Of a stretch of 64,000 bases of DNA, positions 26,635 to 34,135 are shown one piece after another. Every line of letters begins with the position of its first letter. The first letter of the stretch is position 1. The stretch is from assembly GCA_017983635.1 (NCBI GenBank), contig JAGOBA010000001.1, positions 1-64,000 of the forward strand. The letters are read 5' to 3'. This DNA is from Alphaproteobacteria bacterium (GTDB taxonomy: Bacteria > Pseudomonadota > Alphaproteobacteria > Micropepsales > Micropepsaceae). The notes under the pieces were generated by a model that worked only from the letters and a program-made list of their open reading frames with translations, made no database searches and was not told the DNA's origin. Position numbers and translations under genes: made by a program.

Positions 26635-27713
26635 GCGGCGGCGCGCGCAGACCACAAGTGGAGGACGGCGACCTGACGTTGACCGTCAACGGTCGGTCGA
26701 TCGCCGGTTGGACATCGGTTCGCGTGACGCGAGGGGTCGAGCGCTTCCCGAGCAGTTTCCAAATCGAGATGACCGACCGCGATCCCGGGACGCCCGTGAA
26801 CGAAGGCAATAGCTGCGAGGTGAGAATCGGAGGGGACCTTCTCGTGACTGGTTTCATCGATGTCGTCGACCGCGCCTTCGATGAACGCGGCAACGTGGTG
26901 AGCGTCACCGGCCGGTCGAAGAGCCAAGACCTGATCGACTGCTCGGCCGAGTGGCCGACGTGTCAGATCACTTCGTCGACCGCGCTGGCGATCGCGCAGA
27001 AAATCGCGGCCCCGTATGGGATCAAAGTCGCCGGCGTGGGTGATCCCGGCCGCGTCATCCCGACCTTCAATTTCGCCCTGGGCGAGACCGGCGCCGACAT
27101 CATCGAGCGAACGTTGCGCTACACCGGCAAGCTGCTACTCGATAAGCCCGACGGCTCGGTGCTCATCACCGACGTCGGGACGGCGAAGGCGGCCTCCGGC
27201 TTCACCGAAGGTCAGAACATTCAATCGGCGCGGATCACCTCGCGCGTCGATCAGCGCTACTCGGTGTACAAAATCTTTATGGTGGCGATGGACGCCTTCG
27301 AAGATGTCGGCGACGGTGGCAACTTAATCAAAACCGTCAATGACCCGAACGTCAGGCCGCAACGTCTCAAGTACTTCGTCGCTGAGTCAGGCGACAGTTC
27401 GTTCGAAGTCGCGAAGAAGCGGATTCTCTGGGAGGCCGCTCGACGCAAGGGACGGGGACAAACCGTTCGCATCGTGACCGACAGGTGGCGCGACAAGGCC
27501 GGAAAGCTTTGGGAGCCGAACACCCTGGCGCCTGTAAAGATTCCCGCTGTCAAACTGGCGAGCGCAGAGCTGCTGATCGCCGAAGTCACCTACCGGCGCG
27601 ACGCGGAGCGCGGAACCACCGCCGAACTCACATTGATGGCGCCGGATGCGTTCCGACCTGCCCCGATCATTCTCCAGCCGGCGGTCAACCTCACGGAGGT
27701 GAAACGGAACTGA
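26631..27713 (+). CDS. Phage baseplate hub protein (Mu gp44/P2 gpD-like)
   Basis: A 360-residue protein of the phage late-control/tail hub family. It begins with GDLTLTVNGRSIAGWTSVRV. The usual VTGRSKSQDLIDCSAEWPT segment follows near residue 90, and the hub fold runs to about residue 355. It forms the cell-puncturing hub with gpV. The frame is open upstream into gpV; ATG at 26631 overlaps the gpV stop by 4 bases and matches the family start. Gene order gpV then hub is the reverse of Mu, where the hub gene 44 precedes 45. Confidence 0.87.
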   Translation: MSGGARRPQVEDGDLTLTVNGRSIAGWTSVRVTRGVERFPSSFQIEMTDRDPGTPVNEGNSCEVRIGGDLLVTGFIDVVDRAFDERGNVVSVTGRSKSQDLIDCSAEWPTCQITSSTALAIAQKIAAPYGIKVAGVGDPGRVIPTFNFALGETGADIIERTLRYTGKLLLDKPDGSVLITDVGTAKAASGFTEGQNIQSARITSRVDQRYSVYKIFMVAMDAFEDVGDGGNLIKTVNDPNVRPQRLKYFVAESGDSSFEVAKKRILWEAARRKGRGQTVRIVTDRWRDKAGKLWEPNTLAPVKIPAVKLASAELLIAEVTYRRDAERGTTAELTLMAPDAFRPAPIILQPAVNLTEVKRN

Positions 27714-28402
27714 TGGCAATCCAAATCTCAATCAAGACCAACGCGAAAGAGCTTCGCAAATCGCTGTCCGACTTCGCGAAGAAACAGGTGCCGTTCGCTG
27801 TCTCGCAAGCGCTCACTGCCGTCGCGCGAGAGGTCGCCAAAGCCGAGGTCCGCGCGATCGATAAGACGTTCCCGACCGCGACGCCATTCTCGCTTGGCGG
27901 GGTCGGTGTCGCCGGCGCGACCAAGAGCAACCTGATGGCCCGCATTTTCATGCGCGAGATCGCTGCGGCGTACTTCCTGCCGTATCTCCAGGGCGGGCGG
28001 CACGCACTGTTCGGCGGACGGCGATCGATACAGGTCCCGGTCGGCCTGACGACGGACCGCTATGGAAATCTCGGTAAGGGTCGCCTCTCCAAGGTCATCG
28101 GGCGGCCGGATGTTTTCGTCGGCAAGATCACCTTCCGCAAGAGCGGCGAAACCGTTGCCGGTGTCTGGCAGCGGCCGAAGGTCGGCAAGCGGCGCGGCGG
28201 CGGTCACGGAACGAAAGGCAGCACGCGAAATCGGATCGGCGGCGTGTTCACGGGCTTGAAGTTGTTAGCGCGCTTCGAGCAGCCGCAAGAGGTCAAGCAG
28301 CGGCTGCCGTGGGCAGCTACAGCGCAGCGCGTCGTCGAGCAGGTGTGGGCGAGAGAATTTGATAAGGCGCTCGCGAAGGCGATCGCAACGGCACGGCGGT
28401 GA
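27713..28402 (+). CDS. Phage minor tail protein, gpZ-like
   Basis: A 229-residue basic protein. The N-terminus (TNAKELRKSLSDFAKKQVPF, then AVSQALTAVAREV) resembles minor tail protein Z / tail completion proteins, which sit at the head-tail junction end of the tail. The middle is Gly/Arg-rich (KVGKRRGGGHGTKGSTRNR). The start is fixed by a one-base overlap with the hub stop (TGATG). The family assignment rests on the N-terminal pattern only. Confidence 0.6.
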   Translation: MAIQISIKTNAKELRKSLSDFAKKQVPFAVSQALTAVAREVAKAEVRAIDKTFPTATPFSLGGVGVAGATKSNLMARIFMREIAAAYFLPYLQGGRHALFGGRRSIQVPVGLTTDRYGNLGKGRLSKVIGRPDVFVGKITFRKSGETVAGVWQRPKVGKRRGGGHGTKGSTRNRIGGVFTGLKLLARFEQPQEVKQRLPWAATAQRVVEQVWAREFDKALAKAIATARR

Positions 28403-28535
28403 TGGATGGTACCCCCCCCCTGTCGTGGGTCCCTCTGAACGATCGCCAGAAGTACGGGGTTTGTGGCCGCCCGGGGTTTCCAAATCGCTGAGAAATTTAG
28501 ACCCATGACATCAAGGCAAGTCTGAAGAGCGGCGC
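28403..28535. other. Short gap with a poly-C tract
   Basis: A 133-bp gap that splits the tail genes from the TerS gene. It contains a run of nine C near 28411 and a CCGCCCGGGG segment. There is no gene. Such a tract is prone to slippage, but here it lies outside coding sequence. Confidence 0.5.
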
Positions 28536-29048
28536 GTGGTAGATCGGAACGAGAGAACGATCCTCGGAAAATCGGAGCTGGCGGCGACGCTCGGCTGGGG
28601 GCGTGAGCGTCTCGATCGGCGCATCCATAGCGATCCGGATTTTCCGGTTCTGAAGCGGGCGTCTCAGGGCGCGAAATGGCAGTTCGATCTTGCCGTCGTT
28701 CGCGACTACCTGGCGGAGAACGACGACCAACACGCGGCGGCGCCGGCGGAGCTCACTCCAAGAGCCCGGCGCGAGACCGCCATGGCCATCGCGCTCGAAG
28801 ACAAGAACAGGATCGCACGCGGCGAGCTCGTCGAGCGCCAAGCCCTCCGGACCGCGCTCAGCACGTCCTTCGCGATGCTCGGCAAGAACCTCGACGGCGT
28901 CTGCGAAACGATCGGCCGACGCCTCAGCCTGACCGACGATGAGGTCGAGGTCATTCGATCGCTGATCGGCGAGTGCCGCACGTCATCGGTGGGCGAGCTC
29001 CGAGAGTACTTCAGCCCCGAGGCTCCACTAGCAAAGGACAGTGCATGA
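28536..29048 (+). CDS. Terminase small subunit (Nu1-like)
   Basis: A 170-residue protein. The N-terminal winged-helix (GKSELAATLGWGRERLDRRI, then the wing in LKRASQGAKWQFDLAVVRDY) and acidic/basic helical C-terminal part (LEDKNRIARGELVERQALR) match lambda Nu1/DUF1441-type small terminase subunits, which recognise the packaging site and recruit the large subunit. A GTG at 28536 is the start used. No large terminase gene follows or occurs anywhere in the element, which is unusual for a phage but normal for satellites that redirect a helper's packaging motor. Confidence 0.78.
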   Translation: MVDRNERTILGKSELAATLGWGRERLDRRIHSDPDFPVLKRASQGAKWQFDLAVVRDYLAENDDQHAAAPAELTPRARRETAMAIALEDKNRIARGELVERQALRTALSTSFAMLGKNLDGVCETIGRRLSLTDDEVEVIRSLIGECRTSSVGELREYFSPEAPLAKDSA

Positions 29049-29461
29049 ACCCCGAACACCTCGCCCGCGCGCTGATGCGCCGCGTCACACTGCTCGCCGC
29101 CGCAGACGAGCGCCTCGAAGAGGCGGCCCGCGCGTCCTGGAAAATTGTCAACGAGGCCGCTGCCCAGGCGGCTGGCTACGACGACAACGAGCTGCGCCAG
29201 TTCTGTCACTTCGTCGTCGCCCGCACGGTGCGCGCCCAGACCGAAGAGGCTCTCGATGAAACATGCCCGCACCTCACCGCGCTAAGGCGGGAACGCTACA
29301 TCGCGGCCACCCTGGAGCGCATGGTGCCGAAGGCAGAGAAGGCGGCGGCGCTTCTCTTTCAAACCGTGCGCGACGGTCAAAGCAGAGCCCGCGCGGAAAC
29401 GTGGGCCCGAGCGCTACGCGAGATCGAGAAGCTAGCACCGACCGCGGCCGCGGTGCACTGA
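29045..29461 (+). CDS. Hypothetical protein downstream of TerS
   Basis: A 138-residue helical, soluble protein without a family that I recognise. It contains two Cys-free helical halves, with LDETCPHLTALRRERYIAAT in the middle as the only Cys. The start at 29045 overlaps the TerS stop (ATGA), so it is coupled to packaging gene expression. A capsid-related or packaging-accessory role is possible from position alone. Confidence 0.6.
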   Translation: MNPEHLARALMRRVTLLAAADERLEEAARASWKIVNEAAAQAAGYDDNELRQFCHFVVARTVRAQTEEALDETCPHLTALRRERYIAATLERMVPKAEKAAALLFQTVRDGQSRARAETWARALREIEKLAPTAAAVH

Positions 29462-29508
29462 TCCAACGCTCCGAGCACGGCCCCCGTCGAGATGGAGGTT
29501 CACTAGAG

Positions 29509-29964
29509 ATGGCGAAGCGATTATCGATCGATGTCGAAGCATTCGCCGACGACGTCGCCAAACTCTATGTCAGAACGCATAGTATCGATGAGTTCAGGAT
29601 CCAGATCGAGCGCCTCCTCGCAGGCGATCGACGTGGCGGGATTTCAGCCGACAAAGCAGCCCGACAGGCTCGGCGTGACGAATGCCTAGCGACGCTGTGG
29701 CAGGTCGTTGCCGGCGACGCCCGCCATAAGGCGGACGCGGCGAGGCGCACGATCGAGTCGATCGAACGCTACCGCGACAGCGGCGAATTTGAGCACGATA
29801 GAACGCAGGTTTGGCCTCGCGAGGTCGGCTTCACCCGAGCGCTTATGGGCGCGATTTTGTTGACAAAGTTGCCACTCGGGCAAAGGACCGTCGAAAACGC
29901 CATCGCGCCGACTTGGATTAAGAAACGGAAAAGCAAAAGGCCTTTCGAAATTCTGTACCTGTGA
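29509..29964 (+). CDS. Hypothetical protein of the integrated element
   Basis: A 151-residue protein, basic towards the end (TWIKKRKSKRPFEILYL). It contains IDEFRIQIERLLAGDR and a helical region around RRDECLATLWQVVAGDARHK. No family is recognised. The frame is open far to the left over the previous gene. The ATG at 29509 is preceded by TGGAGG and gives a normal start. Confidence 0.6.
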   Translation: MAKRLSIDVEAFADDVAKLYVRTHSIDEFRIQIERLLAGDRRGGISADKAARQARRDECLATLWQVVAGDARHKADAARRTIESIERYRDSGEFEHDRTQVWPREVGFTRALMGAILLTKLPLGQRTVENAIAPTWIKKRKSKRPFEILYL

Positions 29965-30006
29965 TTTTCACTTTGCGACATGACCCGGTAGCTGTACGTC
30001 GCAACG

Positions 30007-30219
30007 ATGATCTTACATCGCCCCAGCCCGATCGTCGTGCGGCGCAACCTGACCATCGCGGTCGGTCGCCAGCGTGTCCGGCTCACGCCCGCTGAGGGTC
30101 TTGCCGTCTCCGAAGCGATTGCGCGCGCATCCATCCGCCGCATGTTTGAGCATGCCGGCGACGTCGACGCTTCCCCTCGGGGCGCTTTGACGAAGCCCTC
30201 ACACAAGAAGGATCGCTGA
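30007..30219 (+). CDS. Small hypothetical protein, 70 residues
   Basis: The first half is beta-rich (IVVRRNLTIAVGRQRVRLTP), followed by a helix (AEGLAVSEAIARASIRRMF). It ends in a basic tail. The pattern of a short beta-hairpin and a helix is seen in many small phage proteins of unknown role. Its stop overlaps the next start by one base (TGATG), which supports both being translated. Confidence 0.55.
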   Translation: MILHRPSPIVVRRNLTIAVGRQRVRLTPAEGLAVSEAIARASIRRMFEHAGDVDASPRGALTKPSHKKDR

Positions 30220-30632
30220 TGGCGGCAGACTGCAACGACGAGCTGGTTATCCAAAGGCTCATGACGCGTCTGAGCGACGGTCAGTCAATCTCCGCATTTG
30301 TGCCGCGGCTTGCTGCCGAGGCGAAACGTCGGTTCGCAGCGGCCGCTGCAAAAAAGGTTAAGCGCAAGGGTGGCCTAGGCGCCAAGCGGCCGGCGAGCTT
30401 CGCGCACCTCGGTAATCTGAGCTTCGACCAAAACGCACTGCACGCCGCATCGTGGGACCGAGCGATGAAGCGAGCTTCTGGCGAGCCTCCGGCGGCGTCG
30501 AGTTCGGTCGCGCGCGGTTGGGATACAGCCTTCGCGAAAGTGCCCGGCGCAGAGCACGCCCGGCGGCCGAAGTCCGCACCGCCGAGCGGGATGAAATTGA
30601 TCCAAACCACTCGGCGCGGTGTGCCCCTCTAG
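30219..30632 (+). CDS. Basic hypothetical protein of the integrated element
   Basis: 137 residues, strongly basic (AAAAAKKVKRKGGLGAKRPA). An N-terminal helix MTRLSDGQSISAFVPRLAAE may be a small DNA-binding unit, but I do not recognise the family. The start is coupled to the previous stop. The 3' end runs up to the decoration protein gene with a 24-base gap. Confidence 0.55.
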   Translation: MAADCNDELVIQRLMTRLSDGQSISAFVPRLAAEAKRRFAAAAAKKVKRKGGLGAKRPASFAHLGNLSFDQNALHAASWDRAMKRASGEPPAASSSVARGWDTAFAKVPGAEHARRPKSAPPSGMKLIQTTRRGVPL

Positions 30633-30656
30633 GCCCAAAACAGGAAGTTTCCCCGA

Positions 30657-31274
30657 ATGACGATTATCGTGAACCAATTGAATGGCGGGCTCTCGGTTCA
30701 GAGCGTGACGATCACGCTCCAGAACCTACTCGCTGGGTCGGTCCTAGGCCGTCGACTCGTCGGCGCCAGTGCCGCCGCCGTCGCCTTCAACAACACCGGT
30801 AACGGTACGCCAGGCGCGATCACTGTGGGAGGTGCGGCAAAGCTTGGCCGCTATCGGCTCACGGTGTTTGGGGTCAATCCTGCGACGTTCTCGGTGATAG
30901 ATCCCGAGGGCGTCTTTGTTGGCATCGGCACCGCGGGTGTTCCCTTCACCGGCGGTGGACTGACATTCACCTTGAGCAACGGCGGGGCCGCATTCGTCGG
31001 CGGCGACGGCTTCAGCATCACGGTGAGCGGCGGCTCGTTCAAATACCTCGCCTATCACCCCAACGCAGCAACGGGTGAACAAACGCCGGCGGGCGTCCTC
31101 CTCGCCAACACCGACGCCACCGGCGGCGACCAGGTGGCAAACGTCTTCACCAGCAGCGGCGTTTTGAATTTTGACGACCTCGTTTGGTCGGCGAATGTCC
31201 CCCGCTTGGATGACAAAGTCGCTGCACTCGCCGTGCTGAGCGCGAGGACCGGAATTTTCTTCACCAGGACCTAG
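30657..31274 (+). CDS. Phage head decoration protein (lambda gpD-like family)
   Basis: A 205-residue, beta-rich, acidic protein. The segment KLGRYRLTVFGVNPATFSVI and the following DPEGVFVGIGTAGVPFTGGG, then FVGGDGFSITVSGGSFKY, are typical of head decoration proteins, which bind the expanded capsid and stabilise it. No major capsid gene is present in the element, so the protein would have to act on another phage's capsid or be a remnant. The start at ATG 30657 follows a short gap. The identification is by pattern and could be confirmed by a structure search. Confidence 0.7.
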   Translation: MTIIVNQLNGGLSVQSVTITLQNLLAGSVLGRRLVGASAAAVAFNNTGNGTPGAITVGGAAKLGRYRLTVFGVNPATFSVIDPEGVFVGIGTAGVPFTGGGLTFTLSNGGAAFVGGDGFSITVSGGSFKYLAYHPNAATGEQTPAGVLLANTDATGGDQVANVFTSSGVLNFDDLVWSANVPRLDDKVAALAVLSARTGIFFTRT

Positions 31275-31301
31275 ACGCACACCACGAAAGGAGTCGACCC
31301 C

Positions 31302-32327
31302 GTGCTCAAACTCAACGACGAAGTGCTTGCGACGCTTGCCGCGACGAAGGCGCTGCTCGACGCCGATCAAGCCATCCAACGCAAACTCGTCGAGCGCGTT
31401 GCCGCGCGACGGGGCGTGCTTGAAGCGTTGAAACGTGAACGCGAGATCGTCGCGCAGTGTGAGGTGACGCTGTCGCGCAGCGATGACCCACCGATCAACA
31501 CGGCCGCGCGCCTGGCGACGGCGCGCACCGAAGGGCTGCGACTCGAGCAGGAGCTGGGTGAGATCGACCGCGATGTTGCGGATCTTGCCGAGACACGAAA
31601 GGCAAGCCGCCCTGAGATCGAGCGTGCAAGCATCAAATTTGCGGAGACAGAGTCCGCACTGCGAGCGTTCATCACCCGGGACCTGCAAGGAATGCTTGAG
31701 CCTTTGGCAAGGGAACTCGCGAAGGTTCTGATGCTAGGACTTGCCGTGAGTCAGGGGCTCAATGGGCAGTATCGACAAGCCTTGGTCGATACGACAATTC
31801 CGGCCCTAGACAGGCGCGACCGGCCCCTACTTGCGAATGCTCGCCTTCGCACCGCACTGGAGCCTGAACTTACTGTTGTGCAACTGGAACAGTTGTGGCG
31901 CGATGATGTCGAACTCGTCAAGCTCTCGGAGTTGTTGGCGGACTTCACGCGCACAGCACGCTCAGTCAAGGAGCAGGGCGAGCGGGTCGCTCGCGAGCGC
32001 TTCGAGGAGATACATGCCGACCCTCAGGCTAAGGCAACGTTCGAGGCGGAGCGGCGTGAAAAGCGGCGGGCCGAAGATGCCGCGCGCAAGAAGGAGTTCG
32101 GCGAGGCGCGCGAGAAGAGCCAACGCGAAGAGGAGGATCGTCTTGCTCAGATCGTTGACGCACGCAGGAGCGGCAAAATCGGCGGGACCGCGGACCCAGG
32201 AGATTTAGGTACGAAAGAACTCGCCGAGCGGCGAGCCCGCATCGCCGCCGAAGCCAAGCGCGCCGAGGCCGCACTCAACGCCCGTGTGAGCGCCGACGAG
32301 GCGAACGCCCGCGAAGTCGCAGCATAG
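31302..32327 (+). CDS. Coiled-coil protein of unknown role in the morphogenesis block
   Basis: A 341-residue protein that is nearly all helix, with long charged heptad-like stretches (residues about 20-110 and 235-341, rich in Glu, Arg, Lys and Ala). A more hydrophobic part lies at 135-160 (LAKVLMLGLAVSQGLNG). Start GTG at 31302 follows AAAGGAG. The position between decoration and DNA-circularisation genes suggests a virion or scaffold role, but nothing in the sequence proves it. Confidence 0.6.
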   Translation: MLKLNDEVLATLAATKALLDADQAIQRKLVERVAARRGVLEALKREREIVAQCEVTLSRSDDPPINTAARLATARTEGLRLEQELGEIDRDVADLAETRKASRPEIERASIKFAETESALRAFITRDLQGMLEPLARELAKVLMLGLAVSQGLNGQYRQALVDTTIPALDRRDRPLLANARLRTALEPELTVVQLEQLWRDDVELVKLSELLADFTRTARSVKEQGERVARERFEEIHADPQAKATFEAERREKRRAEDAARKKEFGEAREKSQREEEDRLAQIVDARRSGKIGGTADPGDLGTKELAERRARIAAEAKRAEAALNARVSADEANAREVAA

Positions 32328-32339
32328 CGGGCCCCCGCA

Positions 32340-33689
32340 ATGTCTTGGACCGACCGCCTGCAGCAAGCCTCCTTCCGCGGCATCCCGTTCGGTGTGCTCG
32401 CCGCCGACACGGCGGTGGGCCGCCGCACGGCGCTCCACGAATACCCCTATCGCGACAAGCCGTGGATCGAGGACATCGGCCGCTCGACGCGGAAGATCAC
32501 GTTCAGGGGCTTCCTGGTCTCGGACAGCAAGGTCTATGGCGGTGGCGATGTCATTGGCCAGCGCGATCGCTTCATCGGCGCCGCGGAGTCACCGGGCGCC
32601 GGCACGCTCGTTCATCCCACGCTTGGACGCCTCACGGTCAACGTCTCGAGCTGCCGCATCGAAGAGAAATTCGACGAGGGAAATTACTTCGAGGTCGGCC
32701 TCGAACTCCTCGAGTCTGGCGAGCGCATTTTCCCAACCGTATCAGGTGCCACCGGCGCCCTCACCGGGATCAGCGCCCTCGGCCTCGACAGCGCGGCCTC
32801 CGCCGACTTCTTGACCCGCGCCGTCGCCGATCTCAAGCTCGGCGCCAGCGTCGTCAACCAGGTCGTCTCGACGGCCACGAAATGGGCGAAGCCCGCGTTG
32901 AGCCTCGTGCGCGACGCGACGAACCTGTCGAGCCTGGCGAGCAACCTTCCCGGGGTGCTCGGCCGGTACTTCGGCGGCGCGAACGTCGGCGGCCTTGGGC
33001 TCCTGGGCTCGACCGGCGAACAGCTCGTCGACGCATCGACCTCGGTCGCCGATCTGATCAAGGCCGGGACCGAGGCCCGCACGCTCGTCCAGACGTCGAT
33101 CGACACCTTCCTCACGCTCGCCGGAGGGAACAAGCCGGCCGAGTTCGCCGCATCCTCGCAAGCCCTCGCCGCCGCCGTCCTCGGCTCCTGCGTCAACCCC
33201 GCCGACGGCGTGCGTCTTCTCGCGCGCCTCGCGGTCTCGCCGACGCCCGATCCGACGACGACCTCGCCCGTCGGCCTCGCGATGGCCGACATTCAGACCG
33301 GCTGCAACGATCTCTTCCGCCGCGCCGCCGCCGCCGCCCTTGCCCGTGCCTCGTCGACCTACCAGCCGTCGAGCTACGACGACGCGGTCCGCGTGCGCGG
33401 GCTCGTGGTCGATGTGCTCGATGCCGAGATCGCGGCCGCCGGCGACCAGGGCGAGGACCGGAGCTTCTCCGCGCTGCGCACGTTGCGGCAGTCGGTGGTC
33501 GACGACATCACAGAACGGGGCGCGACGCTCGCCCCCATCAAGACGTTCAAGCTCCCATCCGCATTGCCCTCGCTGTACCTCGCGAACCGCCTCTATCGCG
33601 ATCCGACGCGGGCAACTCAGATCGAGCTTCAATCGAAAACGAAACATCCCTTGTTCTGCCCGCCGAAATTCCGCGCGTTGGCGAAATAG
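32340..33689 (+). CDS. Phage DNA-circularisation/tail protein (Mu gp43-like)
   Basis: A 449-residue protein with a clear DNA_circ_N domain at the N-terminus: WTDRLQQASFRGIPFGVLA, then GRRTALHEYPYRDKPWIEDI and GRSTRKITFRGFLV. In Mu-like phages this protein is encoded between the tape measure and the hub gene and belongs to the tail baseplate region. The C-terminal part is Ala-rich and helical. Start ATG 32340 lies 12 bases after the coiled-coil gene. Confidence 0.87.
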   Translation: MSWTDRLQQASFRGIPFGVLAADTAVGRRTALHEYPYRDKPWIEDIGRSTRKITFRGFLVSDSKVYGGGDVIGQRDRFIGAAESPGAGTLVHPTLGRLTVNVSSCRIEEKFDEGNYFEVGLELLESGERIFPTVSGATGALTGISALGLDSAASADFLTRAVADLKLGASVVNQVVSTATKWAKPALSLVRDATNLSSLASNLPGVLGRYFGGANVGGLGLLGSTGEQLVDASTSVADLIKAGTEARTLVQTSIDTFLTLAGGNKPAEFAASSQALAAAVLGSCVNPADGVRLLARLAVSPTPDPTTTSPVGLAMADIQTGCNDLFRRAAAAALARASSTYQPSSYDDAVRVRGLVVDVLDAEIAAAGDQGEDRSFSALRTLRQSVVDDITERGATLAPIKTFKLPSALPSLYLANRLYRDPTRATQIELQSKTKHPLFCPPKFRALAK

Positions 33690-33707
33690 CACCCGAAGGA
33701 GACATGC

Positions 33708-33995
33708 GTGCCTCAACTCATGAAGACGATCGTGCTCGAAGAGCCGCTCGAATGGAATGGTCAAACGTACACTGAGCTCACGCTGAAGGAGCTCACCGCC
33801 GGTCAGCTGCAAGAAGCTCTCAACGGCGAAACGAAAAACCGTGTCGAGCAAACGATGAAATTCATCTCGCTCTCGACTGGCCTTCCGGCCGTCGCGCTGA
33901 AAGGCTTGCTCGCGCGCGACTACAGCCGGGCTCAGGACTTCATCTTGGATTTTCTATCCGCCCCGCTGGATGGCGGGGCATCGTCGCCGGCATAG
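33708..33995 (+). CDS. Phage tail assembly chaperone (Mu gp41/P2 gpE'-like)
   Basis: A 95-residue protein. EEPLEWNGQTYTELTLKELT and the following GQLQEALNGETKNRVEQTMK match the phage tail assembly chaperones encoded just before the tape measure. The GTG at 33708 follows AAGGAGA; ATG at 33720 is a possible alternative start. The frame ends at TAG 33993-33995. Sequence immediately beyond encodes a GpE-like domain in the -1 frame, as in P2, so a longer frameshifted product is likely. Confidence 0.82.
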   Translation: MPQLMKTIVLEEPLEWNGQTYTELTLKELTAGQLQEALNGETKNRVEQTMKFISLSTGLPAVALKGLLARDYSRAQDFILDFLSAPLDGGASSPA

Positions 33996-34129
33996 CCCGG
34001 TTCTATCACTGGCCGCCGTCGGAGATTTGGGCGCTCACCTGGCGCGAGATTTTCGAATGGAACGACGCGGCCGTTGAGATCATGACCGCCCGGCCGGACA
34101 GCACCGGGGCGCAGGCCGAACAGGAGTAA
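33950..34129 (+). CDS. GpE-like extension of the tail chaperone, read by probable -1 frameshift
   Basis: In the -1 frame relative to the chaperone, residues GIARFYHWPPSEIWALTWRE and the following IFEWNDAAVEIM match the P2 GpE family (RFyHWpp ... eW). No ATG, GTG or TTG starts this frame between the preceding open sequence and the conserved motif, so translation must come from a shift. A candidate slip site is the T tetramer at 33950-33953 (GAT TTT CTA in the zero frame); I cannot prove the exact place. The stop at 34127-34129 lies 6 bases before the tape-measure start. Confidence 0.7.
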   Translation, partial: FSIRPAGWRGIVAGIARFYHWPPSEIWALTWREIFEWNDAAVEIMTARPDSTGAQAEQE

Positions 34130-34135
34130 CTCGCT

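Noticed and set aside
32345-33775. 476-codon frame overlapping the DNA-circularisation gene
   Set aside because: It is extremely Arg/Pro/His-rich, with no domain, and runs through a gene with clear family motifs in the neighbouring frame.
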